Shown piece after piece: positions 9,438 to 17,841 of a DNA stretch of 64,000 nucleotides. Source of the stretch: JAMXLO01 sp963812475. GTDB lineage: Bacteria > Pseudomonadota > Alphaproteobacteria > Acetobacterales > Acetobacteraceae. Under the pieces are notes generated by a model that saw only the letters and a program-made list of their open reading frames with translations, was not told the origin of the DNA and did no database searches. Location of the stretch: the NCBI GenBank assembly GCA_963812475.1, contig CAWEVI010000064.1:1-64000 (forward strand). The letters run 5' to 3'. Each line of letters opens with the position of its first letter. Position 1 is the first letter of the stretch. The position numbers were made by a program, and so were the translations under genes.

Positions 9438-10022
9438 TCAGGCGGCTCCCTTCATGGCGTACTGCAGGCGCTGCAGGCGCGCCTTGAGACTGGTGTCGTA
9501 GAGGCGGGCGCCGATGCGCACGACGAGGCCGCCGAGCAGATCGGGCTCCACTGCTTCGAGGATGTTGACGTTGCCGTAGCCCGCCTCGATCAGCCGGGCG
9601 CGCAGTTGCTGACGCTGCACGTCGTTCAGCGGATGAGCGGACGCGACGTGGGCGGTGATGATGCCCCGGCGATCCGCCACCAGTGCGGCGAAGGCCCGCA
9701 CGATGTCGCGCAATGCGCGGAGCCGGCGATTGGCGGTGATGACGCCGACGAAGTCGCGCACCGGTTTGCTGAAGCCCTGTTGCTCCAGCACCGCGGCTGC
9801 CGCCCGGGTGGCCTGGTTGACATCGATCAGCGGCGATTCCAGCAGCCGGCGAAAATCCGGGCTGGTATCGATGAGCTGCCCCAGGGCCTCCATTTCGGCC
9901 ACCACCGCATCGAGAACGTGCTGCTCATCGGCGTGGGCATAGAGGGCGGCGGCGTAGCGGTCGGTCAGGCCGCCGCCGGATGCGATCGTCGTAGCGCCGG
10001 TTGTCGAGCCACTGGGGGCCAC
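9438..10022 (-). CDS. atpH: F1F0 ATP synthase subunit delta
   Basis: The delta (OSCP) subunit that joins F1 to the peripheral stalk, 194 residues. The N-terminal six-helix domain begins about residue 18 (LTDRYAAALYAHADEQHVLD), and the C-terminal signature region contains TAHVASAHPLNDVQRQQLRA and a Gly-rich end LLGGLVVRIGARLYDTSLKA. The start is GTG at 10020-10022, with AGGGAA a few bases upstream on the minus strand. The extra N-terminal Ser/Thr/Gly stretch before LTDRYA means a slightly shorter form is possible. It is the first gene of atpHAGDC; the operon promoter should lie in 10023-10240. Confidence 0.95.
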   Translation of the reverse strand: MAPSGSTTGATTIASGGGLTDRYAAALYAHADEQHVLDAVVAEMEALGQLIDTSPDFRRLLESPLIDVNQATRAAAAVLEQQGFSKPVRDFVGVITANRRLRALRDIVRAFAALVADRRGIITAHVASAHPLNDVQRQQLRARLIEAGYGNVNILEAVEPDLLGGLVVRIGARLYDTSLKARLQRLQYAMKGAA

Positions 10023-10241
10023 GTGCCGTTCCCTATGCCTGGGGCCGCGCGCGCGGGCGGCGTCGAAGGAAAACCGGCCGCCGCCCGCCTTTGTTGGGGC
10101 AGACCGACCGGCGCGCGGCGTCTAGCATGGGGTCCGGAGAGTGGCAACACGGGGCGAGACAGCTTTGTGACCGACGCGTAATGTCGCGGAAAGCTGAGGC
10201 CACGAATTGCACTGGTCGTCCGACTGGTCTAAGTGAGGACC

Positions 10242-10520
10242 ATGGATCAGGATCCAGTGCATGCTGCCATGTCGATCGGAGCCTACGACGCCAAGACCCG
10301 GCTGTCCGAACTGCTAGATCGTGTGGAGAAGGGCGAACAGATCGTCATCACCCGGCACGGCAAGCCGGTCGCGCGCCTGGTCCCGGAGGGCGGACACGAT
10401 AGGGCGGCTGCGCGGGCAGCGGTCGACGAACTGACCAGGTTTCGCAAGGAGCTGGCGGCGCGTGGCGTGCGCGTCACGCAGGCGGAGATCCGTGCCATGC
10501 GGGACGAGGGCCGACGATAG
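10242..10520 (+). CDS. Phd/YefM-type antitoxin (VapB role)
   Basis: A 92-residue protein with the prevent-host-death fold: MSIGAYDAKTRLSELLDRVE, then GEQIVITRHGKPVARLVPEG, the classic Phd N-terminal DNA-binding and dimerisation core. The C-terminal part (TRFRKELAARGVRVTQAEIR) is the likely toxin-binding tail, ending MRDEGRR. Possible starts are ATG 10242 (used here, GAGG just upstream) and ATG 10269, which begins exactly at the conserved core. It precedes a PIN-domain toxin by 15 bases, so this is a type II toxin-antitoxin pair that is presumably autoregulated. Confidence 0.85.
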   Translation: MDQDPVHAAMSIGAYDAKTRLSELLDRVEKGEQIVITRHGKPVARLVPEGGHDRAAARAAVDELTRFRKELAARGVRVTQAEIRAMRDEGRR

Positions 10521-10535
10521 CGACTGGTACTTGAA

Positions 10536-10946
10536 ATGCAGTCTCTCGTGTTGGATGCATCGGTCACGATCTCGGCGCTGATCGAGGAAGCCCAATCGGA
10601 TGAGGCGCGTGATATCTTCGCGACCATCGCAGCGGATGGCGCCGTGGTTCCGACGCTGTGGCCTTTGGAAGTGGGGCACATTCTGCTGCGCGCGGAACGG
10701 CGCCGGCTGCTCGAGGCGGCGGACCGGCGAGAGCACCTGCAACTCCTGTCACGCCTGCCGATCGCTCTTGATCACGCGACGGCCAGCCACGCGTGGCATG
10801 ACACGATGGTATTGGCAGAGCGTTATGCGCTGACGCTGTACGACGCCACGTATCTGGAACTGAGTTTGCGTCGCGGGCTGCCCCTGGCGACATTCGACGC
10901 GGCATTGCGGCGTGCCGCCGCCGCTGCGGGTGCGACGCTATTGTGA
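10536..10946 (+). CDS. PIN-domain ribonuclease toxin (VapC family)
   Basis: A 136-residue PIN-domain protein, the toxin partner of the upstream Phd-type antitoxin. The acidic metal-binding residues expected for VapC are visible: LVLDASV (Asp7), PTLWPLEVGHILLRAERR (Glu47), LTLYDATYLELS (Asp106) and LATFDAALRRAAA (Asp124). VapC enzymes cleave RNA, often tRNA, when not bound by antitoxin. Length and spacing are normal, and I see no damage. Start is ATG 10536. Confidence 0.88.
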   Translation: MQSLVLDASVTISALIEEAQSDEARDIFATIAADGAVVPTLWPLEVGHILLRAERRRLLEAADRREHLQLLSRLPIALDHATASHAWHDTMVLAERYALTLYDATYLELSLRRGLPLATFDAALRRAAAAAGATLL

Positions 10947-10958
10947 TAGAGTGCATGC

Positions 10959-11100
10959 ATGGCCTCTGACCTGTTCGCCGATCCGCCGGTCGCTCAGAAG
11001 GCGCTGGTCGAAGCATTGGCGCGGTTGCCGGCCGCACTGCACCTGCCAGAACTGAAAGATCTCGCGCTGCCGAAAGACCCAGCGGGGCGCACCATCATCA
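10959..11100 (+). other. Possible gene fragment after the toxin gene
   Basis: An ATG 12 bases after the PIN gene opens a frame beginning MASDLFADPPVAQKALVEAL, then ARLPAALHLPELKDLALPKD. This first 45-residue part looks like genuine protein sequence. From about 11100 the frame turns into Ser/Arg-rich shadow text and runs antisense into the DUF1801 gene. I do not recognise it. It may be the 5' end of a truncated gene. Confidence 0.25.
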
Positions 11101-11172
11101 ACGCCGTAGCATCGACCGCCAGAACTGCATCGGCCAACCGTCGGGCACGCTCGGACCCAAAACGGTGCTCGA

Positions 11173-11571
11173 TCAGCCGCGGGCACGGGACGCGTTCAGC
11201 ATCACGGCCGAGCGAACAAGGGCCTTCAATGCCTCCTCGTCAATCGTGTCGTCCTCGCGAAAGTCGATGGCACGCCTGGTGTTGCCATCGAGGCTGGCAT
11301 TGAAGAGCCCTGATGGATCGTCAAGTGCGGCTCCCTTGGCGAAGGTCATCTTCACGACGTTCTTGTAGGTCTCGCCTGTGCAGATCATTCCGTCGTGATA
11401 CCACACCGGAACGCCGCGCCACTTCCACTCCTCGACAACCGCGGGGTCGGCTTGCTTGATCAATGTGCGAAGCCGGGAGAGTACCTTACCCCGCCAGTCG
11501 CCCAGCTCCCTGATCCTCTCGTCTATCAGCTGCGATGGAGATTTTTCAGTCTGAGACGCGCTCTTGCCCAT
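11173..11571 (-). CDS. DUF1801 domain-containing protein
   Basis: A 132-residue protein of the DUF1801/YdhG family (PF08818): SQLIDERIRELGDWRGKVLS, ADPAVVEEWKWRGVPVWYHD, GMICTGETYKNVVKMTFAKG and a C-terminal tail with IDFREDDTIDEEALKALV. The family shares an SCP2-like/YdhG fold and has no settled biochemical role. Start ATG at 11569-11571. It stands alone, with no operon partner; the next 520 bases upstream hold no gene. Confidence 0.85.
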   Translation of the reverse strand: MGKSASQTEKSPSQLIDERIRELGDWRGKVLSRLRTLIKQADPAVVEEWKWRGVPVWYHDGMICTGETYKNVVKMTFAKGAALDDPSGLFNASLDGNTRRAIDFREDDTIDEEALKALVRSAVMLNASRARG

Positions 11572-12092
11572 TATGTTTCTTTCGTTCCGTTCCTCTAGCT
11601 CGGCACAGTGATTATGACCTCTTGGCGGCGCCTGGATAAGCGCCTGCCAGCCGGTTGGCGCGGAGCATCGCGGCCGTTGTTGATCCAGATTGTGCTAAAC
11701 CGGTCCAAATCACCGTGCGGATGCATTGGTCAACACCAACGCAGCCATTCGCTGGCAGCATCGCAAAGGAAGGGTTTAAACGCAGATACAGGAGGATTTA
11801 CGCAGAACACGCAGATGGCGTCAGGTTGAGCGATCTGTCGGGATAAAAGGTCTGTGAGTGTGTGTTGGCAATTGAAGTGCGTGCTGCCGGCCTCGCGGCT
11901 GCGCAGCAACGTAGCGCCGAACCATCTGCGTGTTCAGCGTGCATCTGCCTTTATCTGCGTTTGAACCATTCTTAGTCCGCCAATGTCACAAGGCTCGCAA
12001 TGCCTGTCGAAACCGTGCTCGATCGCAGCCTCTTCTGATCACGGCCTGAACATGCTCAAGCGGTCGGAATCACTGTGCACGGCGGCGGGACT
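11572..12092. other. Gene-free stretch with an inverted repeat
   Basis: No convincing coding frame is seen here. The only structure is a pair of imperfect inverted copies of about 47 bases, at 11772-11820 and 11921-11967, described as a separate repeat. Confidence 0.6.
11772..11967. repeat. Imperfect inverted repeat (about 47 bp arms)
   Basis: The left arm 11772-11820 contains AACGCAGATA and GAACACGCAGATGG. The right arm 11921-11967 contains the reverse complements CCATCTGCGTGTTC and TATCTGCGTTTGAACC. The arms are close to, but not exactly, complementary over their full length and are about 100 bases apart. The CGCAGAT-type words also recur inside each arm. Confidence 0.75.
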
Positions 12093-12503
12093 TCAGTCCG
12101 TCCGCGCCAGCAGCTGTTCCAAGTTTACAAAGAACTGCGGCCACCCGCCCTTGGCGCCCTGGTAGGCCTGCTGCTGATCCGCCCGGAAGCCCGACTGCTC
12201 CATGCGCAGGTGGGTTCCCCTGCTCGAAGGGGTGAGGGTCCAAGTGACGACACTCTCAAGACCATAGGCGGCCCACGTGTAGGACAGCGTTTTGTTCGGC
12301 TCGAATGCCATCACCTGACAGTCAACAGCGCCCCAGTCCGCGCGAAAATCGAAACGGTGGCCCACGACAGGCTTGAAGTCAGTCTTCATAAGCCACTCCT
12401 CGATCAGGTGTGGTTGCGTGAGCGCGCGCCAGATCTTCTCTGGCGGATAAGGTATCTCGCGCTCGACGACGACGGAGAGCGTTTCGGTCGATTTTTCGTT
12501 CAT
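12093..12503 (-). CDS. SRPBCC (AHSA1/START-like) domain protein
   Basis: A 136-residue protein of the SRPBCC/AHSA1-like superfamily, hydrophobic-ligand-binding helix-grip folds. It shows VVEREIPYPPEKIWRALTQP, LIEEWLMKTDFKPVVGHRFD, LSYTWAAYGLESVVTWTLTP and a C-terminal helix GGWPQFFVNLEQLLARTD. Its ATG overlaps the stop of the upstream ArsR-type regulator by 4 bases. This ArsR-SRPBCC pairing is very common, and the regulator usually controls the pair. Specific substrate unknown. Confidence 0.9.
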   Translation of the reverse strand: MNEKSTETLSVVVEREIPYPPEKIWRALTQPHLIEEWLMKTDFKPVVGHRFDFRADWGAVDCQVMAFEPNKTLSYTWAAYGLESVVTWTLTPSSRGTHLRMEQSGFRADQQQAYQGAKGGWPQFFVNLEQLLARTD

Positions 12504-12823
12504 TGATCCATCCTTTTCAGCAGGACTTCGAGGTCGTCGAACCGGCTCTGCCAGAATCCGGCCATTTGACTTGTCCAGTCGATCAGCGGGGCCAAGGCGC
12601 CGACCCGCGCGCTATAATGCGTCTGGCGACCTTCGTGGCGGTCGAACACCAGCCCGGCCTGCTTCAGGACGCCAAGATGCTTTGAGACGGCCGGTTGCGA
12701 TACCGCGGCCTGGGCCGTCAGAGCCCCGACCGTCTGCTCCCCTTCACGGCACAGACGCTCGAAGATGGCGCGCCGGGTCGGATCGGCGAGCGTTTTGAAG
12801 AGCATGTCATGACTGTACGGCAT
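12500..12823 (-). CDS. ArsR-family winged-helix transcriptional repressor
   Basis: A 107-residue ArsR/SmtB-type regulator: MLFKTLADPTRRAIFERLCR, VGALTAQAAVSQPAVSKHLG (recognition helix) and VLKQAGLVFDRHEGRQTHYS (wing). The classical metal-binding ELCVCD motif is absent, so this belongs to the non-metal subgroup found with SRPBCC genes. It starts at ATG 12821-12823, six bases downstream of a 49-bp near-perfect palindrome (12829-12877) that is its obvious candidate operator, implying autorepression of the two-gene operon. Confidence 0.92.
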   Translation of the reverse strand: MPYSHDMLFKTLADPTRRAIFERLCREGEQTVGALTAQAAVSQPAVSKHLGVLKQAGLVFDRHEGRQTHYSARVGALAPLIDWTSQMAGFWQSRFDDLEVLLKRMDQ

Positions 12824-12828
12824 CGGGA

Positions 12829-12877
12829 CGCATAACTCGCTGGCTATTGATCAGATCAATAACCAGCGAGTTATGCG
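12829..12877. promoter_or_regulatory. 49-bp near-perfect palindrome, likely ArsR operator
   Basis: Left arm 12829-12852 and right arm 12854-12877 are reverse complements around a single central A at 12853. Of 24 possible pairs 23 match; the one mismatch is within GGCTATT versus GGTTATT. The outer half-site contains CATAACTCGCTGG and the inner one TATTGATC. It ends 6 bases before the regulator's start codon on the minus strand, so it should cover the promoter and/or 5' end of the transcript. The length suggests two nested dimer sites or cooperative binding. Confidence 0.8.
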
Positions 12878-12956
12878 TGTGTCAATCGAGAACTTCGCGA
12901 GCATCGATCGCCGTTACCTCGACGCCAGGGCGACCGTATCCGACTGGTCGCGGGTA

Positions 12957-14351
12957 TTACTCCCCGGCCAGCCGTGTCGGCATCGGCGCCGCCGCGCGCA
13001 TCAGACCGGCGACCTCCGCGGTGGTATCAATCGCCAGCACCGCATCAGCCAACCGCCCCGCCCGCTCGGCGCCCAGCACCGCAGCCGCCAGGCCGGCAAA
13101 TTTCCCCCGCAACTCCGCCTCGGTGAGGAAGTTAGACGGCTCGCCCTTCGGCACCACCACCTTCTGGCTGAAGCTCTGTCCACGCGCGGCGATGGTCAGC
13201 CGGCCGGACATGTTGGCGGGGAATTCGGCCTCGATCTCCGGGTCGAACTCGCACATCACCTTTGGCAGCAGGCCGCGCACCGATGCATCGCGCAACAGCC
13301 CGTAGCTGTCCCAGCCCATCGCCCCCGTCGCCAGCGCCGCCGAGATCACGAACGGCCCGCTGAACTGGCCGTCCACCACATTTTGCGGATCGGCCTTCTT
13401 CTCTGGCGGCAGGCCGATCAGCATCATCCCCGCCCGCGGCAGGCCCAGCGTGACCGAGCCGATCTCGCCGGGCTTCAGGTCGTTGGCGGCGCGCAGCGCG
13501 AGCGCGGCGTCGATCCCGGCATGGCCGTAGCGGCACGACGGATAGGGCTTCACCGCGGTCGCCATCAGCTCGAACACGCGGCCAAGGTCCTGCACCGCGC
13601 GCTCCGGGTTCGGGTTTGGCGCGTAGGCATGCAGGAACCCATGGCGTCCCTCCAGCGCCTCGGCCGCGCCCTTGAAGCCCTCGCGCACCAGCGTCGCCGC
13701 CATCAGGCCGTTGCAGGCGGCCCACCCGACCTGGAAGCGCTTGGTCCATGCGCCATTGACCAGGAACTGGAGGCTGCCCGCGCACTGGCTCAGCACGGTG
13801 CCGAGCGCGCCCTCCACCTGTTCGGCGGACAGCCCGAACACCCGCGCCGCCGCCGCCGCCGCGCCGAAGGCTCCGCACGTAGCGGTGGGGTGGAAGCCAC
13901 GGTCGTAGTGCTCGCCCGCCGGCAGCGCGAGAGCGACGCGGCAGGTGACCTCGTAGCCGGCGACGATGCCCGCCAGTACATCGGCGCCCGAGGCCCCGAC
14001 CATCTCGGCCGCCGCCAGCGCCGCCGGGATCACCGGCGCGCCGGGGTGCAGCGATCCGGCGGCATGCGTATCATCGAAGTCGAGCGAATGGGCGAGCGCG
14101 CCGTTCAGGAACGCCGCGCCGGCCGGCGTGTAGCGCGCCGCATCGCCGAACACGCCGCACTGGCCCCCCGCCATTCCCATCGCGCGCGCGGCGGCGAGGA
14201 ACGACGGCGTGCTCTCCGCGTCATGGCGGGCGCGCACGATGTTGCCGACCAGATCCAGCACCAGGAAGCGCGCGCGCGTGGCCACTTCCGGCGGCAGGCG
14301 GTTGAGACCGATGTCGGCGGTGAAGCGCGCGAGGTCTGCGGTGATGCCCAT
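12957..14351 (-). CDS. MmgE/PrpD family protein
   Basis: A 464-residue member of the MmgE/PrpD family, which includes 2-methylcitrate dehydratase, cis-aconitate decarboxylase and iminodisuccinate epimerase. Hallmarks are FLVLDLVGNIVRARHDAEST, AAFLNGALAHSLDFDDTHAA followed by GSLHPGAPVIPAALAAAE (typical active-site region), HPTATCGAFGAAAAAARVFG, and AVKPYPSCRYGHAGIDAAL. No methylcitrate-cycle genes (prpB, prpC) are nearby, so its substrate cannot be assigned. ATG at 14349-14351. Monocistronic as far as can be seen. Confidence 0.9.
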   Translation of the reverse strand: MGITADLARFTADIGLNRLPPEVATRARFLVLDLVGNIVRARHDAESTPSFLAAARAMGMAGGQCGVFGDAARYTPAGAAFLNGALAHSLDFDDTHAAGSLHPGAPVIPAALAAAEMVGASGADVLAGIVAGYEVTCRVALALPAGEHYDRGFHPTATCGAFGAAAAAARVFGLSAEQVEGALGTVLSQCAGSLQFLVNGAWTKRFQVGWAACNGLMAATLVREGFKGAAEALEGRHGFLHAYAPNPNPERAVQDLGRVFELMATAVKPYPSCRYGHAGIDAALALRAANDLKPGEIGSVTLGLPRAGMMLIGLPPEKKADPQNVVDGQFSGPFVISAALATGAMGWDSYGLLRDASVRGLLPKVMCEFDPEIEAEFPANMSGRLTIAARGQSFSQKVVVPKGEPSNFLTEAELRGKFAGLAAAVLGAERAGRLADAVLAIDTTAEVAGLMRAAAPMPTRLAGE

Positions 14352-14821
14352 GGGACGGTATCCTCCGATCGTTGGCGTCAGTGTGCGGCAAAAGCGTGGT
14401 GCCGGCCAACAGCGACCGCGCAGCCCCGCGGGGGTACCGCTTCATGCACCTTGTTAACCATTGGCTCCTATGCACGCTTACCATGCCGATTTCCCCAAAG
14501 GAGAATCTGCGCATGATCTAGATCAATGCGCCCGACAGCGCATGGGCCTAGCTCCAGTGTGTGCATGGGTACGGACCGCAGCGGCACGCACACGGATCAG
14601 CATCCCGTAGGGAGGCTGACAAACGAGCTCATCAGCAGTTGCAATCCCGGTCCGATCATGTGCGCGTCGCAGCGTCGTGCAGCGGCATCGAAAGCAGGTT
14701 GCCAAAATTCCTCATGCAAATGTCTGCAAATCTCACGAAGGCCCGTCGCGCACCGCCAGCGGAGGCGAGCGTCATAGCAAAGGCCCGCCGAACCACTCAG
14801 GCCAGTCGGGCCTCGCGAATG
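14352..14821. other. Intergenic stretch, nothing recognised
   Basis: About 470 bases between two minus-strand genes. No RNA gene, repeat or convincing ORF was recognised. It should contain the promoter of the MmgE/PrpD gene at its left end. Confidence 0.5.
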
Positions 14822-15208
14822 TCAGGATCGCGTCGGACGAGGGCGCCGCGCGACGAATGCCGCACCGGCCCTTGTGATCCGATCCAAAGGATGGGCCTGA
14901 CAATAGCTGTCGAGCCAGCGCCAGACGCCGTCGGCATCCTGCCGCTTCAGCGGGTCGGTTCCGTCAACGGCATCGAAACCCACGCCGGAGAGGAATCCCA
15001 GGAACCATTGTTCCACGCCGGACGCCTGGAGTTCGTGGCGGGCGGCAGTCCAGTTTCCGCAGGAATTTGTTCCCTTGCCGATGGCAGTGTATGCCGCGTC
15101 CGGCGATCTGTTCAGCATCGTGTCCGGGCCAGCCTGGTCCGCCTCTGTCTGGACGGAGCCCACCATCAGTGCGACGAATACAAACGCTCGGGAGAGAACC
15201 GATTTCAT
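14822..15208 (-). CDS. Secreted hypothetical protein, Rap1a/Tai-like
   Basis: A 128-residue protein with an N-terminal signal peptide (MKSVLSRAFVFVALMVGSVQ, probable cleavage after residue 23-25). The mature part has a pattern seen in many small periplasmic proteins annotated Rap1a/Tai-like: SCGNWTAARHE, VEQWFLGFLSGVGFDA, ADGVWRWLDSYCQAHPLDRI. Two conserved Cys (in SCGNW and SYCQAHP) probably form a disulfide. Some members are immunity proteins to type VI effectors, but no effector gene is adjacent here, so a role is not assigned. Confidence 0.75.
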   Translation of the reverse strand: MKSVLSRAFVFVALMVGSVQTEADQAGPDTMLNRSPDAAYTAIGKGTNSCGNWTAARHELQASGVEQWFLGFLSGVGFDAVDGTDPLKRQDADGVWRWLDSYCQAHPLDRITRAGAAFVARRPRPTRS

Positions 15209-15384
15209 GATGTTGTCTCCTTACAACGAATGGTAGCAAAGGTAAATGGTGCACCATCTGTTTCGGCGCCATTGCCCGTTCACAGCTCCGTTGCCCCATT
15301 TCGCAAAACTCCACCCCTGGCAGGCCGTTGCCGCGGGATCAGGCCAGCGCTCGCCATTCCGCATTCGTGGCAGTGCACGCTCCG

Positions 15385-16158
15385 ATGATCGCCTTTCTCT
15401 ACGGTCTGCCGGATCTCGGCGTTGCCGCCCTGTTCGGCTCCGTGCTGGCGCTCGTTTTTGCGCTGGCGCCGCTGGTACGTTTGCGCCTGTTCGGCCATGT
15501 CAGCGACGCCAATTCCGAGATCGCACGCACCACGATAACGGCGATCACCGGCTTTACCGGTCTGGTGCTGGCGTTCTCACTGGTGCAGGCACAGGGCAAT
15601 CTTCGCAGCGTGCAGCAGACCGTGTCCGGCGAGGCGATGCAGCTGGAACAGATGGATCGGCTCCTCGCCCAATATGGCGATGCGAAGGTTGCGGCGATCC
15701 GCGAGGCGGTGCTCGCCTATGCTTACTCCGTTGTGGCCGACGAATGGCCGAAACTGTCGGAGCACAGCAGCAGCCAGCGCACCGCCGATCTGTTCGGTGC
15801 ACTGTCCCGGCGGATCTTGGACATTCAGCCTGCGCCGGGGCGGGAGAATGTGATCTACGCCGATCTGGTGAAGCTCGCCGATCAGCTCGCGGAAAGCCGC
15901 GAAGACCGGTTGAATGCCACCGATCTGGGCCTGCCGCCGATCTTCTGGGAGGCGATTGCACTCCTGACGGTTTTGCTGGTCGGTTTCGCCGCCTTCGTCG
16001 AACCGCGACGCGCCCGCGCCATGTCGCTGGGCGGGCTGGGAGCGGGACTGGCACTGCTCATTGCCCTGGTCTTCATCTTCGACCAGCCGTTCCTCGGGGA
16101 TGTGTCGGTCACGCCGGACGCCATCGTGAAGGCGCTGGCGGCGATGCGTGCCAGCTGA
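15385..16158 (+). CDS. Bestrophin-like (DUF4239) membrane protein
   Basis: A protein of about 257 residues with four predicted membrane segments: two near the N-terminus (LGVAALFGSVLALVFALAPL and TTITAITGFTGLVLAFSLVQ) and two near the C-terminus (AIALLTVLLVGFAAFV and LGGLGAGLALLIALVFIF). They flank a soluble, helical domain of about 110 residues with QTVSGEAMQLEQMDRLLAQY. This layout matches the DUF4239/bestrophin-like family, whose function is unknown. The start is uncertain: ATG 15385 begins just before the first membrane helix, and upstream in-frame GTG and TTG codons exist. Confidence 0.7.
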   Translation: MIAFLYGLPDLGVAALFGSVLALVFALAPLVRLRLFGHVSDANSEIARTTITAITGFTGLVLAFSLVQAQGNLRSVQQTVSGEAMQLEQMDRLLAQYGDAKVAAIREAVLAYAYSVVADEWPKLSEHSSSQRTADLFGALSRRILDIQPAPGRENVIYADLVKLADQLAESREDRLNATDLGLPPIFWEAIALLTVLLVGFAAFVEPRRARAMSLGGLGAGLALLIALVFIFDQPFLGDVSVTPDAIVKALAAMRAS

Positions 16159-16250
16159 CATCCAATCGCTGCCGGCAGGCCCGGTGAGCGAGGTTTGGCC
16201 CCGGGCTCACTGTTGCCCTATCGTGGCGTGACTAACAAAGGAAACCGCCA

Positions 16251-17468
16251 ATGCGCCTTGCCCGCCGCTCGCTTCTCGCCGCCGCCAGCGCCGCCGCCCT
16301 GCCAATCAGGCGCTCCCAAGCCCAGGCGCGGCCGGTGATCCGCATCGGTGTGATGAACGACATGTCCGGCCCCTATCGCGACGTCAACGGCCCGACCGGC
16401 GTGATCTGTGCGAAACAGGCGGTGCAGGAGTTCGCCGCCGGCGCGTTCGACGTGGACGTGCTGTCCGCCGATCATCAGAACAAACCCGATGTCGCGGTGT
16501 CGCTCGCCAGGGAATGGTTCGATCAGCGCGGCGTGGACATCATCATCGACGTGGCGGCGACGTCGTGCGCGTTGGCGTTGGCATCGATCTGCCGCGAGAA
16601 GAACAAGGTGCTGATCCCGACCAGCACCGCAAGTTCCGACATCACCGGCAAGGCGTGCACGCCGAACTCGATCCACTGGGTGTTCGACACCTACATGGAG
16701 GCCAAATCGACCGGCGGCGCGATGGTGAAGGCCGGCGGCGACACCTGGTACTTCATCACGCCCAACTACGCGTTCGGCGAGGCGACGCAGCGCGACACGA
16801 CGCGCTTCGTGGAAGCGGGAGGCGGCAAGGTACTCGGCGGCCAGCTCTACCCGTTCCCGGAAACCACCGACTACTCCGCCTTTCTGGTGAAGGCGCAGGC
16901 GTCGGGTGCGAAGATCCTCGGCATTTGCGGCGCCGGCGCCGATCTCATCAACATCATCAAGCAGGCGCATGAGTTCGGACTGTCGCGCAGCATGAATCTC
17001 GCGGCACTGGTGGCCTACACGACCGATATCCGCTCGATCGGGATCGAGATGGCGGCGGGAACGCGACTGTCGGAGACCTACTACTGGGACCTGAACGAAC
17101 GAACGCGCAGCTTCCAGAAACGCATCCAGCCGAAGGTCGCGCTGTGGCCGAACATGGCGCAGGCGGGGGATTATTCCTGCACGCTGCATTACCTCAAGAC
17201 GGTCGCCGACATGGGTGCGGCGGCGGCGAAGGCGGACGGCGCGGCGACGGTTGCGCGCATGAAGGCGATGCCGACTGATGACGACTGCTTCGGTCCCGGT
17301 AAGATCCGCGAGGACGGACGCAAGATCCATCCGGTCTACCTGTTCGAGGTGAAGCAGCCGTCCGAGAGCAAGGGCGAATGGGACCTCTACAAGCTGATCG
17401 GCACCACGCCGGCCGATGAGGCGTTCCGGCCGCTTACGGACAACGCGTGCCCGCTGGTGAAGGCGTAG
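16251..17468 (+). CDS. ABC transporter substrate-binding protein, branched-chain amino acid type
   Basis: A 405-residue periplasmic binding protein of the Peripla_BP_6 / LivJ-like class, which binds amino acids, amides or urea-like ligands. A Tat-like/Sec signal region (MRLARRSLLAAASAAALP) precedes VIRIGVMNDMSGPYRDVNGP, the usual first strand, then VDVLSADHQNKPDVAVSLAR. AAAGGA-type ribosome binding sequence (AAAGGA, 16236-16241) precedes ATG 16251. It is clearly a paralogue of the gene at 48320 (same ADHQNKPDVA motif and the GRIRADGR / GKIREDGR C-terminal element). No permease or ATPase genes are adjacent, so it is an orphan receptor that either shares a transporter elsewhere or serves as a sensor. 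Confidence 0.92.
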   Translation: MRLARRSLLAAASAAALPIRRSQAQARPVIRIGVMNDMSGPYRDVNGPTGVICAKQAVQEFAAGAFDVDVLSADHQNKPDVAVSLAREWFDQRGVDIIIDVAATSCALALASICREKNKVLIPTSTASSDITGKACTPNSIHWVFDTYMEAKSTGGAMVKAGGDTWYFITPNYAFGEATQRDTTRFVEAGGGKVLGGQLYPFPETTDYSAFLVKAQASGAKILGICGAGADLINIIKQAHEFGLSRSMNLAALVAYTTDIRSIGIEMAAGTRLSETYYWDLNERTRSFQKRIQPKVALWPNMAQAGDYSCTLHYLKTVADMGAAAAKADGAATVARMKAMPTDDDCFGPGKIREDGRKIHPVYLFEVKQPSESKGEWDLYKLIGTTPADEAFRPLTDNACPLVKA

Positions 17469-17553
17469 CGCCGCTGCGGCTCCAAGAATCAACTGTCGGC
17501 TTCCGGCATTATGGCATATTCTGCCAATGAGTGACTTTTGCAAGGAGGACACT

Positions 17554-17841
17554 GTGCCAACGCGCAATGTTGTGCTGACTGAACAGCAGGCAGCGATGAT
17601 CGAGCGTCTGGTGCAGGCGGGCCGCTACCAGAATGCCAGCGAGGTGTTGCGCGACGGACTGCGGTTGGTCCAGCAGCGGGAGGCCGAGGACAAGGCGCGC
17701 CTCGTCGCGCTCCGCAAGGCCGCGCACATCGGAATGGAGGATTTCGCCGCCGGTCGCTACCGGAGCTTCGCCGATGGGCAGGCGCTGCACACCCACTTGT
17801 CCAGGCGTGCCGGGAAGGTGCTGGGTCCGTCGTCCGAGTGA
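17554..17841 (+). CDS. parD: ParD-family antitoxin
   Basis: A 95-residue antitoxin with the ParD ribbon-helix-helix core: NVVLTEQQAAMIERLVQAGR and YQNASEVLRDGLRLVQQREA, followed by a toxin-binding tail. I choose GTG 17554 as start because AAGGAGGA at 17542-17549 sits at ideal distance; an ATG at 17527 is upstream of that site and is unlikely. The gene's stop overlaps the start of the ParE-type toxin. The product should bind the toxin and repress the shared promoter. Confidence 0.88.
   Translation: MPTRNVVLTEQQAAMIERLVQAGRYQNASEVLRDGLRLVQQREAEDKARLVALRKAAHIGMEDFAAGRYRSFADGQALHTHLSRRAGKVLGPSSE

Noticed and set aside
8279..9487. 402-codon plus-strand frame across atpA
   Set aside because: Antisense shadow of a conserved gene with low-complexity Arg/His composition and no recognisable domain.
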